A stretch of 64,000 bases of DNA from Bradyrhizobium sp. B124 (GCF_038967635.1 NZ_CP152413.1:6824001-6888000); one strand, 5' to 3'. Counted from the first letter of the stretch, positions 17,228 through 26,159 are shown. Notes: generated from the sequence alone by a model not told the origin. A program made the numbers and translations.

Positions 17228-17959
17228 GTGAACTACAATTGGAACTGGCACATCTTTCTTGAGCCGAACCCGATGGGGACCGGCACCTATCTCGACATGT
17301 TGCTGGCGGGACTGGTGGTCACCATCAAGGTGTCGGTGCTCGCCTGGATCATCGCGCTGGTCTCCGGCACGGTGATCGGCGTGCTGCGCACGCTGCCGTC
17401 GCGGACGGCGTCGTGGATCGGCTTCTGCTGGGTCGAGTTCTTCCGCAACATGCCGCTGCTGGTGCAGCTCTTCCTGTGGTTCTTCGTGCTGCCCGAGCTG
17501 CTGCCGAAATCCGCCGGGCTGTGGATGAAGCAGTTGCCGAACGCGCCGTTCTGGACCGCCGCGGTCGGCGTCGGCCTCTTCATGTCGGCGCGCGTCGCCG
17601 TGCAATTGCAGGCCGGCATCGGCTCGCTGCCGCGTGGCCAGAAGCAGGCTTCGACCGCGCTCGGCCTCACCACGGTGCAGACCTATCGCTACGTCCTGCT
17701 GCCGATGGCGTTCCGCATCATCCTGCCGCCGCTGACCTCCGAATTCCTCAACACCATCAAGAACAGCGCGGTCGCCATCACCATCGGGCTGATCGAATTG
17801 ACCGGCCAGGCGCGCTCGATGCAGGAGTTCTCGTTCCAGGTGTTCGAGGCGTTCACCGCGGCAACCGTGCTCTATCTTCTCCTCAATTTCGTCGTGGTCA
17901 CCGCGATGCGCTTGCTCGAGCGCTATGTCGCGATCCCCGGCTACATCACGGGCAAATGA
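17228..17959 (+). CDS. Amino-acid ABC transporter permease (GltJ-like)
   Basis: About 243 residues, inner-membrane subunit of the polar amino-acid uptake family. The N-terminus NYNWNWHIFLEPNPMGTGTY is characteristic of GltJ. The EAA loop that contacts the ATPase reads GLTTVQTYRYVLLPMAFRIILPP. GTG 17228 is preferred, as it starts this conserved N-terminus; an in-frame GTG at 17207 would add 7 residues. The stop overlaps the next permease's ATG (ATGA). Confidence 0.91.
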   Translation: MNYNWNWHIFLEPNPMGTGTYLDMLLAGLVVTIKVSVLAWIIALVSGTVIGVLRTLPSRTASWIGFCWVEFFRNMPLLVQLFLWFFVLPELLPKSAGLWMKQLPNAPFWTAAVGVGLFMSARVAVQLQAGIGSLPRGQKQASTALGLTTVQTYRYVLLPMAFRIILPPLTSEFLNTIKNSAVAITIGLIELTGQARSMQEFSFQVFEAFTAATVLYLLLNFVVVTAMRLLERYVAIPGYITGK

Positions 17960-18654
17960 CGATGCTCGGCAATCTCGATTTCGACGTCATCCGCCGCTCG
18001 CTGCCCTATCTGTTCTTCGAGGGTATGCGCTTCACGCTGACCTTGACGGCGCTCGCCGCGTTCGGCGGCCTCGTGTTCGGCACCCTGATCGCCCTGATGC
18101 GGTTGTCGAGCTACAAGGTGCTCGGGCGCATCGCGGGCTTCTATGTCGACTTCATCCGCTCGCTGCCGCTGGTGCTGGTGATCTTCTGGTTCTACTTCCT
18201 GGTGCCTTACATCGGGCAGTGGGTGACCGGCGCGTCGCGGCCGATCTCGGTCGGCGCCTTCGCCTCCTCACTGATCACCTTCGTCGCATTCGAGGCGGCC
18301 TATTTCTCCGAGATCATGCGCGCCGGCATCCAGTCGATCTCGCGCGGCCAGCCGGCCGCGGCCAGCGCGCTCGGCCTGACCTACGCACAGTCGATGCGCT
18401 ACGTCGTGCTGCCGCAGGCGTTCCGCAACATGCTGCCGGTGCTGCTGACGCAGACCATCGTGCTGTTCCAGGACACCTCGCTGGTCTACGTGCTGTCGAT
18501 CCCGGATTTCCTCGGCGCCGCCAGCAAGGTCGCACAACGCGACGGCCGCCTGGTCGAAATGTACCTGTTCGCCGCGCTGGTCTACTTCGTCATTTCCTGT
18601 GTCGCGTCCTTTGGCGTGCGTCGCCTGCAGGCGCGAATCGCCATTGTTCGCTGA
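17956..18654 (+). CDS. Amino-acid ABC transporter permease (GltK-like)
   Basis: 232 residues with about five transmembrane helices. It contains FVDFIRSLPLVLVIFWFYF-type His/polar family sequence and the EAA loop ALGLTYAQSMRYVVLPQAFRN that docks the ATPase. It overlaps the upstream permease by 4 bases and is followed 18 bases later by the ATPase gene. Together with the GltJ-like subunit it forms the heterodimeric channel. Confidence 0.91.
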   Translation: MTMLGNLDFDVIRRSLPYLFFEGMRFTLTLTALAAFGGLVFGTLIALMRLSSYKVLGRIAGFYVDFIRSLPLVLVIFWFYFLVPYIGQWVTGASRPISVGAFASSLITFVAFEAAYFSEIMRAGIQSISRGQPAAASALGLTYAQSMRYVVLPQAFRNMLPVLLTQTIVLFQDTSLVYVLSIPDFLGAASKVAQRDGRLVEMYLFAALVYFVISCVASFGVRRLQARIAIVR

Positions 18655-18672
18655 ACAACAAGCTGAGCCATC

Positions 18673-19404
18673 ATGATCGAGATCAATCACGTCAACAAAT
18701 GGTACGGGCCGAGCTTCCAGGCGCTGAAGGACTGCACCACCAGCGTCGCCAAGGGCGAGGTGGTCGTGGTCTGCGGCCCGTCCGGTTCGGGCAAGTCGAC
18801 CCTGATCAAATGCGTCAACGCGCTGGAGCCGATCCAGGGCGGTGACATCATCCTCGACGGCATCAAGGTCAACGATCCCAAGACCGATCTGCCGAAGCTG
18901 CGCTCCCGCGTCGGCATGGTGTTCCAGCACTTCGAATTGTTTCCGCATCTGCGGATCATCGACAACCTCTGCCTCGCGCAGGAGAAGGTGCTGGGCCGCA
19001 AGCATGACGATGCCGTGGTCACGGCCATGAAGCTGCTTGATCGCGTCGGGCTGACGGATCACGCTAAGAAATTCCCGGCCGAATTGTCGGGCGGCCAGCA
19101 GCAGCGCGTCGCGATTGCTCGCGCGCTCGCGATGAACCCGATCGCGATCCTGTTCGACGAGCCGACCTCGGCGCTCGACCCCGAGATGATCAGCGAGGTG
19201 CTCGACGTGATGGTCGACCTCGCCCGCGAGGGCATGACCATGATGGTGGTCACCCACGAGATGGGCTTTGCCAACAAGGTCGCCGACCGCGTCATCTTCA
19301 TGGACCGCGGCGAGATCGTCGAGGACGCCAAGAAGGCCGACTTCTTCGGCACGCCGCGCAGCGACCGCGCGCAGAAGTTCCTGTCGAAGATCCTGCAGCA
19401 TTGA
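18673..19404 (+). CDS. Amino-acid ABC transporter ATP-binding protein (GltL-like)
   Basis: 243-residue ABC ATPase with all catalytic motifs: Walker [10 protein letters not shown] near residue 35, Q-loop [11 protein letters not shown], signature LSGGQQQR, Walker [13 protein letters not shown], and the H-loop Thr-His-Glu in VVTHEMGFA. It energises the two permeases upstream. The operon ends here, followed by a palindromic repeat. Confidence 0.94.
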   Translation: MIEINHVNKWYGPSFQALKDCTTSVAKGEVVVVCGPSGSGKSTLIKCVNALEPIQGGDIILDGIKVNDPKTDLPKLRSRVGMVFQHFELFPHLRIIDNLCLAQEKVLGRKHDDAVVTAMKLLDRVGLTDHAKKFPAELSGGQQQRVAIARALAMNPIAILFDEPTSALDPEMISEVLDVMVDLAREGMTMMVVTHEMGFANKVADRVIFMDRGEIVEDAKKADFFGTPRSDRAQKFLSKILQH

Positions 19405-19425
19405 GGCTGGGGCGTCTCTCGGCCT

Positions 19426-19551
19426 GTCATTCCCCGGTGCGCAATTGCGCACCTGAGGGCGCGCGCAGCGCGAGCCCGGTATCCATCAGGCCGCATCCTC
19501 CATGGTGAAATGGATTCCGGGCTCGCGCCAAGCGGCGCGCCCCGGAATGAC
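19426..19551. repeat. Palindromic intergenic repeat, family 'GTCATTCCCCGG'
   Basis: Ends gtcattccccgg and ccggaatgac face each other as reverse complements (one G/C difference), with inner gcgagcccggtatccat / atggattccgggctcgc arms. It lies between the ABC operon and the transaminase gene; this family occurs once in the window. Confidence 0.8.
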
Positions 19552-19631
19552 GGCGGCTTTAGGGTTTTCCCCCGTTAACAATTTGCGTATACGAAGGCCT
19601 GAAACTCCCCTTCGTCCGCAGGAGAACTCGC

Positions 19632-20492
19632 GTGGAAAAGATCGCTTACGTCAACGGCTCGTTCGTGCCGCACTCCGAGGCCAAGGTCTCGGTGTTCGAC
19701 CGCGGATTCCTGTTCGCCGACGGCATCTACGAGGTGGCGGCGGTGCTCGAGGGCAAGCTGATCGACAACGCTTCGCATCTGGCGCGGCTGAAGCGCTCGG
19801 TCGGCGAGATCCAGCTCGCGCTCCCCGAGACGCTGGAGCGGATCGAGGAGATCCAGAAGGAGCTGGTCAAGCGCAACGACCTCGTCAACGGCATGGTCTA
19901 TCTCGAGGTTACCCGCGGTGCCGACAAGGGACGCGACTTCGCCTTCCCGAAGGCCGACGTCAAGCCGACCCTTGTGATGTTCACCTCGGAAAAGGACATC
20001 ATCAACGCGCCGTCGGCCAAGACCGGCATCAACGTCATCACGGTGCCCGACATCCGCTGGGAGCGGCGCGACATCAAGAGCGTGGCGCTGCTGGCGCAGG
20101 TGCTGGCCAAGCAGGCCGCGGCCGCGGCCGGCGCCGGCGAAGCCTGGATGATCGAGGACGGCAAGGTCACCGAGGGCGGCTCGTCCTCGTCCTTCATCGT
20201 CACCCAGGACGACGTCATCGTAACCCGGCAGAACGGCAACGAGATCCTGCCCGGCTGCACCCGCAAGGCCGTCGTCAAACTCGCCGAGGAGCGTCAGCTT
20301 CGCATCGAGGAGCGCGCCTTCACGGTCGAGGAAGCGCTCGCCGCCAAGGAAGCCTTCATCACCAGCGCCTCGGTGTTCGTGCAGGGCGTGGTCGCGATCG
20401 ACGGCAAGAAGGTCGGCAGCGGCAAGGTCGGCCCGATCACCGACCGCCTGCGCGAAATCTATGTCGAGTTCGCCCGCGCGACGGCGGTTTGA
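19632..20492 (+). CDS. D-amino-acid transaminase (class IV PLP aminotransferase)
   Basis: 286 residues of the fold-type IV aminotransferase family, interconverting D-amino acids and 2-oxo acids in the cytosol. FDRGFLFADGIYEV is the N-terminal family signature. The PLP lysine lies in RRDIKSVALLAQVLAKQ, and phosphate binding in EGGSSSSFIV. GTG 19632 follows gcaggagaac. Length and the YVNGSFVPHSEAKVSVFDRG opening are typical of D-alanine transaminase rather than branched-chain or aminodeoxychorismate enzymes. Placement after an amino-acid importer fits use of imported amino acids, though a repeat separates them. Confidence 0.9.
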   Translation: MEKIAYVNGSFVPHSEAKVSVFDRGFLFADGIYEVAAVLEGKLIDNASHLARLKRSVGEIQLALPETLERIEEIQKELVKRNDLVNGMVYLEVTRGADKGRDFAFPKADVKPTLVMFTSEKDIINAPSAKTGINVITVPDIRWERRDIKSVALLAQVLAKQAAAAAGAGEAWMIEDGKVTEGGSSSSFIVTQDDVIVTRQNGNEILPGCTRKAVVKLAEERQLRIEERAFTVEEALAAKEAFITSASVFVQGVVAIDGKKVGSGKVGPITDRLREIYVEFARATAV

Positions 20493-20498
20493 CACTGC

Positions 20499-20585
20499 GT
20501 AGGGTGGGTTAGCGTAGCGTAACCCACCGACTTTGCTCGCCGCGGATAGAATGGTGGGTTGCGCCTTCGGCTAACCCACCCTACG
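20499..20585. repeat. Palindromic intergenic repeat, family 'CGTAGGGTGGGTTAGC'
   Basis: cgtagggtgggttagc and gctaacccaccctacg are exact reverse complements enclosing a shorter arm pair (gtaaccca / tgggttgc). It starts 7 bases after the transaminase stop. Confidence 0.87.
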
Positions 20586-20715
20586 GTCCGTCATCAAGCC
20601 GGGCGATCCAGTATTCCAGAGAGACTGCGGTGCTTGAGCCGAGAAGTCGCGGCGTACTGGATGCCCCGCATGAAGCGGGGCATGACAGCGGAGTATATGG
20701 CGGACAGTATCGCCC

Positions 20716-21174
20716 TCACGCCGCGACCTTCACCTTCACCGGGTGCACCGCGCGGAAGCCGATCGCGATCCGGTTCCAGGCGTTGATGGCGCCGATCAGC
20801 GTGGTCAGGTTGACGAGCTCGCTGTCCGTGAACTGCGCGCGCACCGCCTCGTAGTCGGCGTCGGGCGCATGCGTCTCTGCAACTAGCGTCAGCGCTTCGG
20901 TCCAGGCCAGCGCCGCGCGCTCGCGCTCGCTGTACAGCGGTGACTCGCGCCAGGCGTTGAGCAGATAGAGCCGCTGCTCGGTCTCGCCATGCTTGCGGGC
21001 GTCCTCGGTGTGCATGTTGATGCAGTAGGCGCAGCCGTTGATCTGCGAGGCGCGGGTCTTGACCAGTTCGATCAGCGATTGCTCGAGGCCGCTCGCCGTG
21101 ATCTGGCTTTCGACCGCAACCAGCGCTTTGATGGTCTCGGGGGCCGCCTGGTAGAAATTCATGCGGGGTTTCAT
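20716..21174 (-). CDS. AhpD-like carboxymuconolactone decarboxylase-family protein
   Basis: 152 residues, all-helical peroxidase-like fold. The redox CxxC with following His is visible in INGCAYCINMHTEDARKHGE, preceded by the conserved Glu in LIELVKTRASQ; this is the AhpD proton-relay set. aaggagaac precedes ATG 21174. It lies 36 bases downstream of the emrB-like gene on the same strand, so it may be cotranscribed and respond to the same LysR regulator. That would fit detoxification of an electrophile or peroxide. Confidence 0.88.
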   Translation of the reverse strand: MKPRMNFYQAAPETIKALVAVESQITASGLEQSLIELVKTRASQINGCAYCINMHTEDARKHGETEQRLYLLNAWRESPLYSERERAALAWTEALTLVAETHAPDADYEAVRAQFTDSELVNLTTLIGAINAWNRIAIGFRAVHPVKVKVAA

Positions 21175-21210
21175 GGTCGTTCTCCTTGGTTATGGGGTTA
21201 GTAGAAAGGG

Positions 21211-22821
21211 TTAGTGTGCACCGCCGCCGCCAGCGAGCTGGCCCGGCTTCTTCAGGAAGAGTGCCGCCACCAGCGCCACGATCAGCGCCACACCGAGCAG
21301 ATAGAACGTGTCGCTGAAGGCGAGGATGTAGGCCTGCTTCTGCACGACCCTGCCGACCGCCGCGATCGCGCGGTGGGTGGCGTCGGCGTGATCGGCAACG
21401 CCGTGGTTCAGGAAATACCGGGTCAATCCCTCAATCCGCGTACGGGTCGCCTGTTCCAGCATGGAGACCGACTGCATCAGCACGTTGGAGTGATATTGCT
21501 CGCGCTTGGTCAGCAGTGTCTGCAGCGCGGCAATGCCGATGGCGCCGCCGAGGTTGCGCATCATGTTGAACAACGCTGACGCCGATCCGGCATTCTCCGC
21601 CTCAATTCCCGCCGTCGCAACTGCCGACAGCGGAGCGAATGCCAGCGCCTGACCGACGGCACGGACGACGTTCGGCCAAAGCAGTTGATCGGCCGCATAG
21701 TCGTTGGTCATGTAGATGTTCATGAAGTTGGAGCCGGCGAACAGCGCAAACCCGACGCCGATGACGATGCGGGGGTCGAAGCGCTGCATCAGCCGCGGCA
21801 CCAGCGGGATCAGCACGAGCTGCGGCAGGCCGGTCCAGGCCAGCACCATGCCGATCTGCTCGGCGTTGTAACCCTGAATGCGCGACAGATATTGCGGCAG
21901 GATGAACACCGAGCCGTACAGCGCGATGCCGAGCAGGAAGTTGGCCAGCATGCCGAAGCCGAAATTGCGGCGGGCGAGCAGGCGCAGATTGAGCAGCGGC
22001 TTCTCGACGGTGAATTCGACGATGAGGAAGGCGACCAGCGCCACGGCTGCGATCACCGACAGGCGGACGATGAAGGGCGAGCCGAACCAGTCGTCCTTGT
22101 TGCCCTCTTCCAGCACGGTCTGCAGCGCGGCGAGGCCGATCGCCATGGTGATGATGCCGAGCCAGTCGCCCTGACGGATCAGCGACAGCTTCATTGGGCT
22201 CGGATCGAGTGAGACGTACAGCATCGCGATCATCACGGCGCCCGGCACCAGATTGACATAGAAGATGTACTGCCAGCCCCAGTTCTCGGTGAGATAGCCG
22301 CCGATGGTCGGGCCGATCGCCGGCGCGAACGTCGCCGACAGCGCGAACAGCGCAAGTCCGATCGGCTGCTTCGCCTTCGGCAGCAGCGTGATGATCAGCG
22401 TGAATGCCATCGGGATCAGCACGCCGCCGGTGAAGCCTTGCACGGCGCGCAGCGCGATCATCTGCGGCAGGTCCTGCGCCAGCGCGCAGGCGCCAGAGAA
22501 CACCAGGAACAGGAACGCGTTGGTGAGCAGATAGATGCGCACCGAGAACACCTGCGCGAGCCAGCCGGAGAGCGGGATCACCACGATCTCGGCGATCAAA
22601 TAGGAGGTCGAGATCCAGCCGCCGTCATCGATGCCCGCGCCGATGCCGCCTTGAATGTCGGCAAGCGAGGCATTGACGATCTGGATGTTGAGCACCGCCA
22701 TGAACGCGCCGAGCGTGGCGCCGATCACCGTGATCCAGGTCTTGGTCGGGATCGCAGGCGTGGCAGGTGCTGCGGGCGACGGGAGGGCGGCGGCGTTGGC
22801 TGTGGGCTGGAGTGCGGTCAT
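21211..22821 (-). CDS. emrB: DHA2-family MFS multidrug efflux permease (EmrB-like)
   Basis: 536-residue inner-membrane drug:H+ antiporter with about 14 helices. DHA2/EmrB signatures include FMAVLNIQIVNASLADIQGG in helix 1 and DDGGWISTSYLIAEIVVIPLSGW. Helix 5 has the motif C-like FAPAIGPTIGGYLTENWGW. ATG 22821 follows aaggacgcc; the frame is open upstream but unlike the family. Its partner EmrA-like adaptor is encoded 858 bases upstream on the same strand, with an opposite-strand membrane gene lying between. A LysR-type operator identical in layout to that of emrA/lysR sits 49-96 bases upstream. Confidence 0.91.
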   Translation of the reverse strand: MTALQPTANAAALPSPAAPATPAIPTKTWITVIGATLGAFMAVLNIQIVNASLADIQGGIGAGIDDGGWISTSYLIAEIVVIPLSGWLAQVFSVRIYLLTNAFLFLVFSGACALAQDLPQMIALRAVQGFTGGVLIPMAFTLIITLLPKAKQPIGLALFALSATFAPAIGPTIGGYLTENWGWQYIFYVNLVPGAVMIAMLYVSLDPSPMKLSLIRQGDWLGIITMAIGLAALQTVLEEGNKDDWFGSPFIVRLSVIAAVALVAFLIVEFTVEKPLLNLRLLARRNFGFGMLANFLLGIALYGSVFILPQYLSRIQGYNAEQIGMVLAWTGLPQLVLIPLVPRLMQRFDPRIVIGVGFALFAGSNFMNIYMTNDYAADQLLWPNVVRAVGQALAFAPLSAVATAGIEAENAGSASALFNMMRNLGGAIGIAALQTLLTKREQYHSNVLMQSVSMLEQATRTRIEGLTRYFLNHGVADHADATHRAIAAVGRVVQKQAYILAFSDTFYLLGVALIVALVAALFLKKPGQLAGGGGAH

Positions 22822-22869
22822 CGGGGGGCGTCCTTGCTGCCCCACAACATGGATTAGGCGGCCGGTTTC

Positions 22870-22917
22870 GATAATCCGGGAAAGACTGGAAGGATTGTCC
22901 GGTCGTGCTTGATAATC
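22870..22917. promoter_or_regulatory. Candidate LysR operator in front of emrB
   Basis: A 48-bp block starts and ends with gataatc, the two copies 41 bases apart. The distal half forms an inverted repeat ATTGTC-N11-GATAAT (22894-22916), the classical LysR T-N11-A layout. The same block with identical spacing occurs at 24909-24956 between emrA and lysR. Matching positions between the two blocks include gataatcc, tggaag and tgataatc. Confidence 0.65.
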
Positions 22918-23027
22918 GTCGCTGAGGACCACGACACGTTCACCGACGCCCGCGGAGAATCTCCGTTTGTACGGCGAGCAGGTCTCGTCGGCTGCGCGGG
23001 TAACAAGGATTGCGTCCGACGACCCGC

Positions 23028-23047
23028 AGTCCACATCATAGTGGACT
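23028..23047. repeat. Small perfect inverted repeat upstream of the inserted membrane gene
   Basis: agtccac-atcata-gtggact is a 7+7 inverted repeat 45 bases before ATG 23092. It could be an operator for the membrane-protein gene or a terminator-like structure. Confidence 0.4.
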
Positions 23048-23091
23048 ACGTGACTGATTGCGCAGGAAGCGGAGCGTCGAAAGGCAAATCG

Positions 23092-23610
23092 ATGAACTCG
23101 GCGGATTTCGGTAAACTGTCTTTGGCTGACCGCGCCAGATTGGGCATGGCTTACTTTTTTGGCGAATCCATTTTTTGGATTGGCCTTTTTCTGACCGCAT
23201 GGGCCGCCAGCTACAATATCTACTTGGGAGGGGGCTTATGTTTGAGTTGGGTGCTCATTTTTATCCTGATTGTACGACGAGCACTCCAACGAGACATCGA
23301 AGCCCTCAACGATCCTAACGATAATCCCCGTGCGAACCGATTGATACGCGGCGAGCGCTGGTCATACGACCATCGGAGCAACGGGAAAGCCCTTCGATTT
23401 ACAGTCGAGTTTTTCACATCCGTCGCAATCATCATTGGTGTGACGCTGGCGCTAGGCCTATCGGCCGAATTCACCGCGTTCGCTCTATCTGATCGGGACG
23501 TGAACGGCGCATTTGGTTCAGGGGTCGCGGGATTTGTTGGCGGCATGCTTGGCTTGGTCATCGGCATCGTGATCGCGCTTAGGCGAATTGCCGATGGTGG
23601 CTCCGACTAA
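23092..23610 (+). CDS. Uncharacterised four-helix membrane protein between emrB and emrA
   Basis: 172 residues; I recognise no family. Hydrophobic segments lie at about residues 20-40, 43-63, 108-130 and 142-165. A charged cytoplasmic or periplasmic loop with RRALQRDIEALNDPNDNPRA and RGERWSYDHRSNGKALR separates the two helix pairs. ATG 23092 is preceded by aaaggcaaatc. The gene is on the opposite strand to the efflux genes that flank it, and its sequence is visibly richer in A and T (runs such as ttttttgg and ttttttgga) than its neighbours, suggesting later acquisition. Function unknown. Confidence 0.65.
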   Translation: MNSADFGKLSLADRARLGMAYFFGESIFWIGLFLTAWAASYNIYLGGGLCLSWVLIFILIVRRALQRDIEALNDPNDNPRANRLIRGERWSYDHRSNGKALRFTVEFFTSVAIIIGVTLALGLSAEFTAFALSDRDVNGAFGSGVAGFVGGMLGLVIGIVIALRRIADGGSD

Positions 23611-23678
23611 CCGGCTTGTGGCATTTGCGCCAAATAGCGCGCGATCGACCTTTCGATCGATCGCGCCAGCCCCTGTCT

Positions 23679-24827
23679 CTAGCCGCCGCTTGCCCGCGTC
23701 GCGGACGCCAGGCGGCGCTTCTCCTCACGCTCGGCCAGCACGGTCGCCTTGGTGTTGACGGTCGGGATCGCCGACATGCCCGGCCGCAGCAGGCCGGTGA
23801 GGCTGTGATTGTCGAGCACGATCTTCACCGGCACGCGCTGCACGATCTTGGTGAAGTTGCCGGTGGCGTTGTCGGGCGGCAGCAGCGCGAATTCGAGGCC
23901 GCTGGCCGGCGACAGGCTGTCGACATGGCCCTTCAACGTGGTGCCGTGAAAGCTGTCGACGGTGAGCTCGACCGGCTGGCCGTTGCGCACATGGGTCAGC
24001 TGGGTCTCCTTGAAATTCGCGACCACATAGACCGCATCGAGCGGCACCACCGCCATCAGCTGGGTGCCGGCCTGCACATATTGGCCGACGCGGAGCGTGC
24101 GGGCGCCGACCGTGCCATCGACCGGCGCAGTGATCCGTGCGTAGGACAGGTTCAGTTCGGCCTGCTGCTCGACCGCGCGGGCCCGGTCGGCCTGCGCGAC
24201 AGCCTGGGCGCGCTGCGTGGTCAGCACGTTGACCTTGCGCTGCGCCGCCGACAACGCCGACTTCGCGTGCTGCAACTGCGCCGTATTGCTGCGCAGCGCC
24301 GCGTCGGTCTGCTGCGCGCGTTGAATGGTGCCGGAGCCGGACTTCATCAGCCCGTCGTAGCGGCTCTGCTCTTCCTGGGCGAATTTCAGATTGGCCTCGG
24401 CGGCTTCGACGTCGGCGGTGCTCTGGTCGATGATCGGCTGCTGCAGCTCGAGCTGGGCATCGAGGTTGCGTACCGAGGCGTCGGCGGCGTCGACATCGGC
24501 CTTGGCCTGGCTGAGCGCCGTGCGGTAGTCGCGGTCGTCGATCTCGGCCAGCAGCTGGCCGGCCTTCACCGGCTGGTTGTCGGTCACCAGCACGCGGGCG
24601 ATGTAGCCCGACACTTTCGGGGCGATGATCGTGGAGTCCGCCTTCACATAGGCGTCGTCGGTGGATTCGAGGTAGCGGCCGGTGGTGAGGTAGTCGTAGC
24701 CAAAGTCGCTGGCCACGGCGATGCCGAGCAGGGCGGCGAGCCCGAGCGCCACCCGCTTGACCGTCCGCCGCGACGGGCGGAGGCCGATTTTTGCCGATTC
24801 TTCAGGGATATAGGTCGTAGTCGACAT
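23679..24827 (-). CDS. emrA: HlyD/EmrA-type membrane fusion protein
   Basis: 382-residue periplasmic adaptor anchored by one N-terminal helix (about residues 26-46). The first beta-barrel/lipoyl half reads ESTDDAYVKADSTIIAPKVSGYIARVLVTDNQPVKAGQLLAEID, followed by a long coiled coil (about residues 85-200, Ala/Gln/Lys-rich). The second lipoyl half is LSYARITAPVDGTVGARTLRVGQYVQAG, and the macroglobulin-like C-terminus contains LRPGMSA. ATG 24827 is set by ccaggagacaatc upstream. It links the EmrB-like pump to an outer-membrane channel not encoded here. It is divergent from the lysR gene. Confidence 0.92.
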   Translation of the reverse strand: MSTTTYIPEESAKIGLRPSRRTVKRVALGLAALLGIAVASDFGYDYLTTGRYLESTDDAYVKADSTIIAPKVSGYIARVLVTDNQPVKAGQLLAEIDDRDYRTALSQAKADVDAADASVRNLDAQLELQQPIIDQSTADVEAAEANLKFAQEEQSRYDGLMKSGSGTIQRAQQTDAALRSNTAQLQHAKSALSAAQRKVNVLTTQRAQAVAQADRARAVEQQAELNLSYARITAPVDGTVGARTLRVGQYVQAGTQLMAVVPLDAVYVVANFKETQLTHVRNGQPVELTVDSFHGTTLKGHVDSLSPASGLEFALLPPDNATGNFTKIVQRVPVKIVLDNHSLTGLLRPGMSAIPTVNTKATVLAEREEKRRLASATRASGG

Positions 24828-24908
24828 GATTGTCTCCTGGCCGAACATTCGCGTCCTTCCAGAAAGGGCGCCGGATACGGCCCTTAGATGCAATGTCCTC
24901 CCCGCTGT

Positions 24909-24956
24909 GATAATCCCGATAAAATTGGAAGCATTATCAAGCCAGCGCTGATAATC
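24909..24956. promoter_or_regulatory. Candidate LysR operator between emrA and lysR
   Basis: gataatc occurs at both ends 41 bases apart, and ATTATC-N11-GATAAT (24933-24955) is a perfect inverted repeat of the LysR T-N11-A type. The block is 82 bases before the emrA ATG and 14 bases before the lysR ATG, so one site could serve activation of emrA and autorepression of lysR. Confidence 0.7.
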
Positions 24957-24969
24957 CGGACCTTGTTAC

Positions 24970-25881
24970 ATGGATCGCCTGACCAGTTTGACCGCCTTCG
25001 TCCGGGTCGTGGATTCCGGCGGCTTTTCCGCCGCCGGCCGAAAGCTCAACATGTCCACGACCATGGTGAGCAATCACGTCCAGTCGCTGGAAGACCGGCT
25101 CGGTGCCCGGCTGCTCAACCGCACCACGCGCAAGGTCAGCCTCACCGAAGTCGGCCAGGCCTATTACGAGCGCTGCATCCAGATCCTCGCCGACATCGAG
25201 CAGGCCGATGAGGTTGCGGGCGCGCAGCAGTCGGTGCCGCGCGGCACCCTGCGCATCTTCACCAACACCCATCTGGTCCAGTTCCTGTCGTCGACGGTCA
25301 CCGAGTTCCTGGCGACCTATCCCGAGGTCAAGATTGATCTGATGATCGGCGAACGCTCGGCCGACCTGCTCGACGAAAATTTCGATCTCGCCGTGCAGAT
25401 GATCCAGCCGCGCGATTCCGCGCTGATCGTGCGCCGGATCGCCACCTGGCGGCACGTGCTGTGCTGCTCGCACGACTACGTCGAGGCGCACGGCAAGCCG
25501 GAGCGGCTCGACGACCTCACGACCCTCAACTGCGTTCGCCATATCAACTACCCGTTCGGGGACGAGTGGCACTTCGTCGACCGCAAAGGCGCGCCGGCCG
25601 CGGTGAAGGTGGCCGGCAATCTCGTCTCCAACAGCGGCGAGACGCTGAAACTCGCCGCGCTCGCCGGCGTCGGCGTGTTCCTCGCGGCGGGCTTCCTGGT
25701 CCGGGACGAACTCGAATCGGGGAAGCTGGTGCGGCTGCTGCCCGAATACCGGCCGGTCGAGCTCACCATGAACGCGATCTACCCGCACCGTCATCACCTC
25801 TCGGCGAAGGTGCGTGTCTTCATCGATCTCCTGGTGCATCACGCCACCGAGCAGCAGAAGCTGATCAATCCGTATTCGTGA
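24970..25881 (+). CDS. LysR-family transcriptional regulator of the emrAB locus
   Basis: 303 residues. The N-terminal winged HTH (residues 1-60) reads LTAFVRVVDSGGFSAAGRKLNMSTTMVSNHVQSLEDRLG, followed by the LTEVGQAYYERC linker helix and a periplasmic-binding-like effector domain from about residue 90, with NFDLAVQM and the GVGVFLAAGFLV segment. ATG 24970 has no strong Shine-Dalgarno but directly follows the operator. Divergent orientation from emrA and the duplicated operator upstream of emrB indicate it controls both. Confidence 0.92.
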   Translation: MDRLTSLTAFVRVVDSGGFSAAGRKLNMSTTMVSNHVQSLEDRLGARLLNRTTRKVSLTEVGQAYYERCIQILADIEQADEVAGAQQSVPRGTLRIFTNTHLVQFLSSTVTEFLATYPEVKIDLMIGERSADLLDENFDLAVQMIQPRDSALIVRRIATWRHVLCCSHDYVEAHGKPERLDDLTTLNCVRHINYPFGDEWHFVDRKGAPAAVKVAGNLVSNSGETLKLAALAGVGVFLAAGFLVRDELESGKLVRLLPEYRPVELTMNAIYPHRHHLSAKVRVFIDLLVHHATEQQKLINPYS

Positions 25882-25949
25882 GGCAGTGCGCAGGATGCGC
25901 AATGGCGCGCATGCTTGCGCTCGGCTAACGCCACGCTCCCAATTCTATT

Positions 25950-26057
25950 CCCGTCATCCTGAGGTGCGAGCTCTCGCGAGCCTCGAAGGATGAATCGGCC
26001 CGGCTGCTGGCCGTCCATCCTTCGAGGCTCGCTCCGCTCGCGCCTCAGGATGACGGG
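25950..26057. repeat. Palindromic intergenic repeat, family 'CCCGTCATCCTGAGG'
   Basis: cccgtcatcctgaggtgcgag pairs with the right arm cgcctcaggatgacggg. It lies between lysR and the Bug binding-protein gene, both on the plus strand. Confidence 0.87.
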
Positions 26058-26159
26058 ACTGGCAGCCCGTAGCGCTTCTGCCACTTGTCATGACCGCCCG
26101 GCACTCCACGCATGGCGTTCGCGTGTATGAGAAGAACACCTCATCTGCCGGGGCCTGCC

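Noticed and set aside
22918..23091. Extended reading frame upstream of the four-helix membrane gene
   Set aside because: The residues overlap the antisense side of the emrB leader and have no membrane or motif character; ATG 23092 has a suitable ribosome-binding site.
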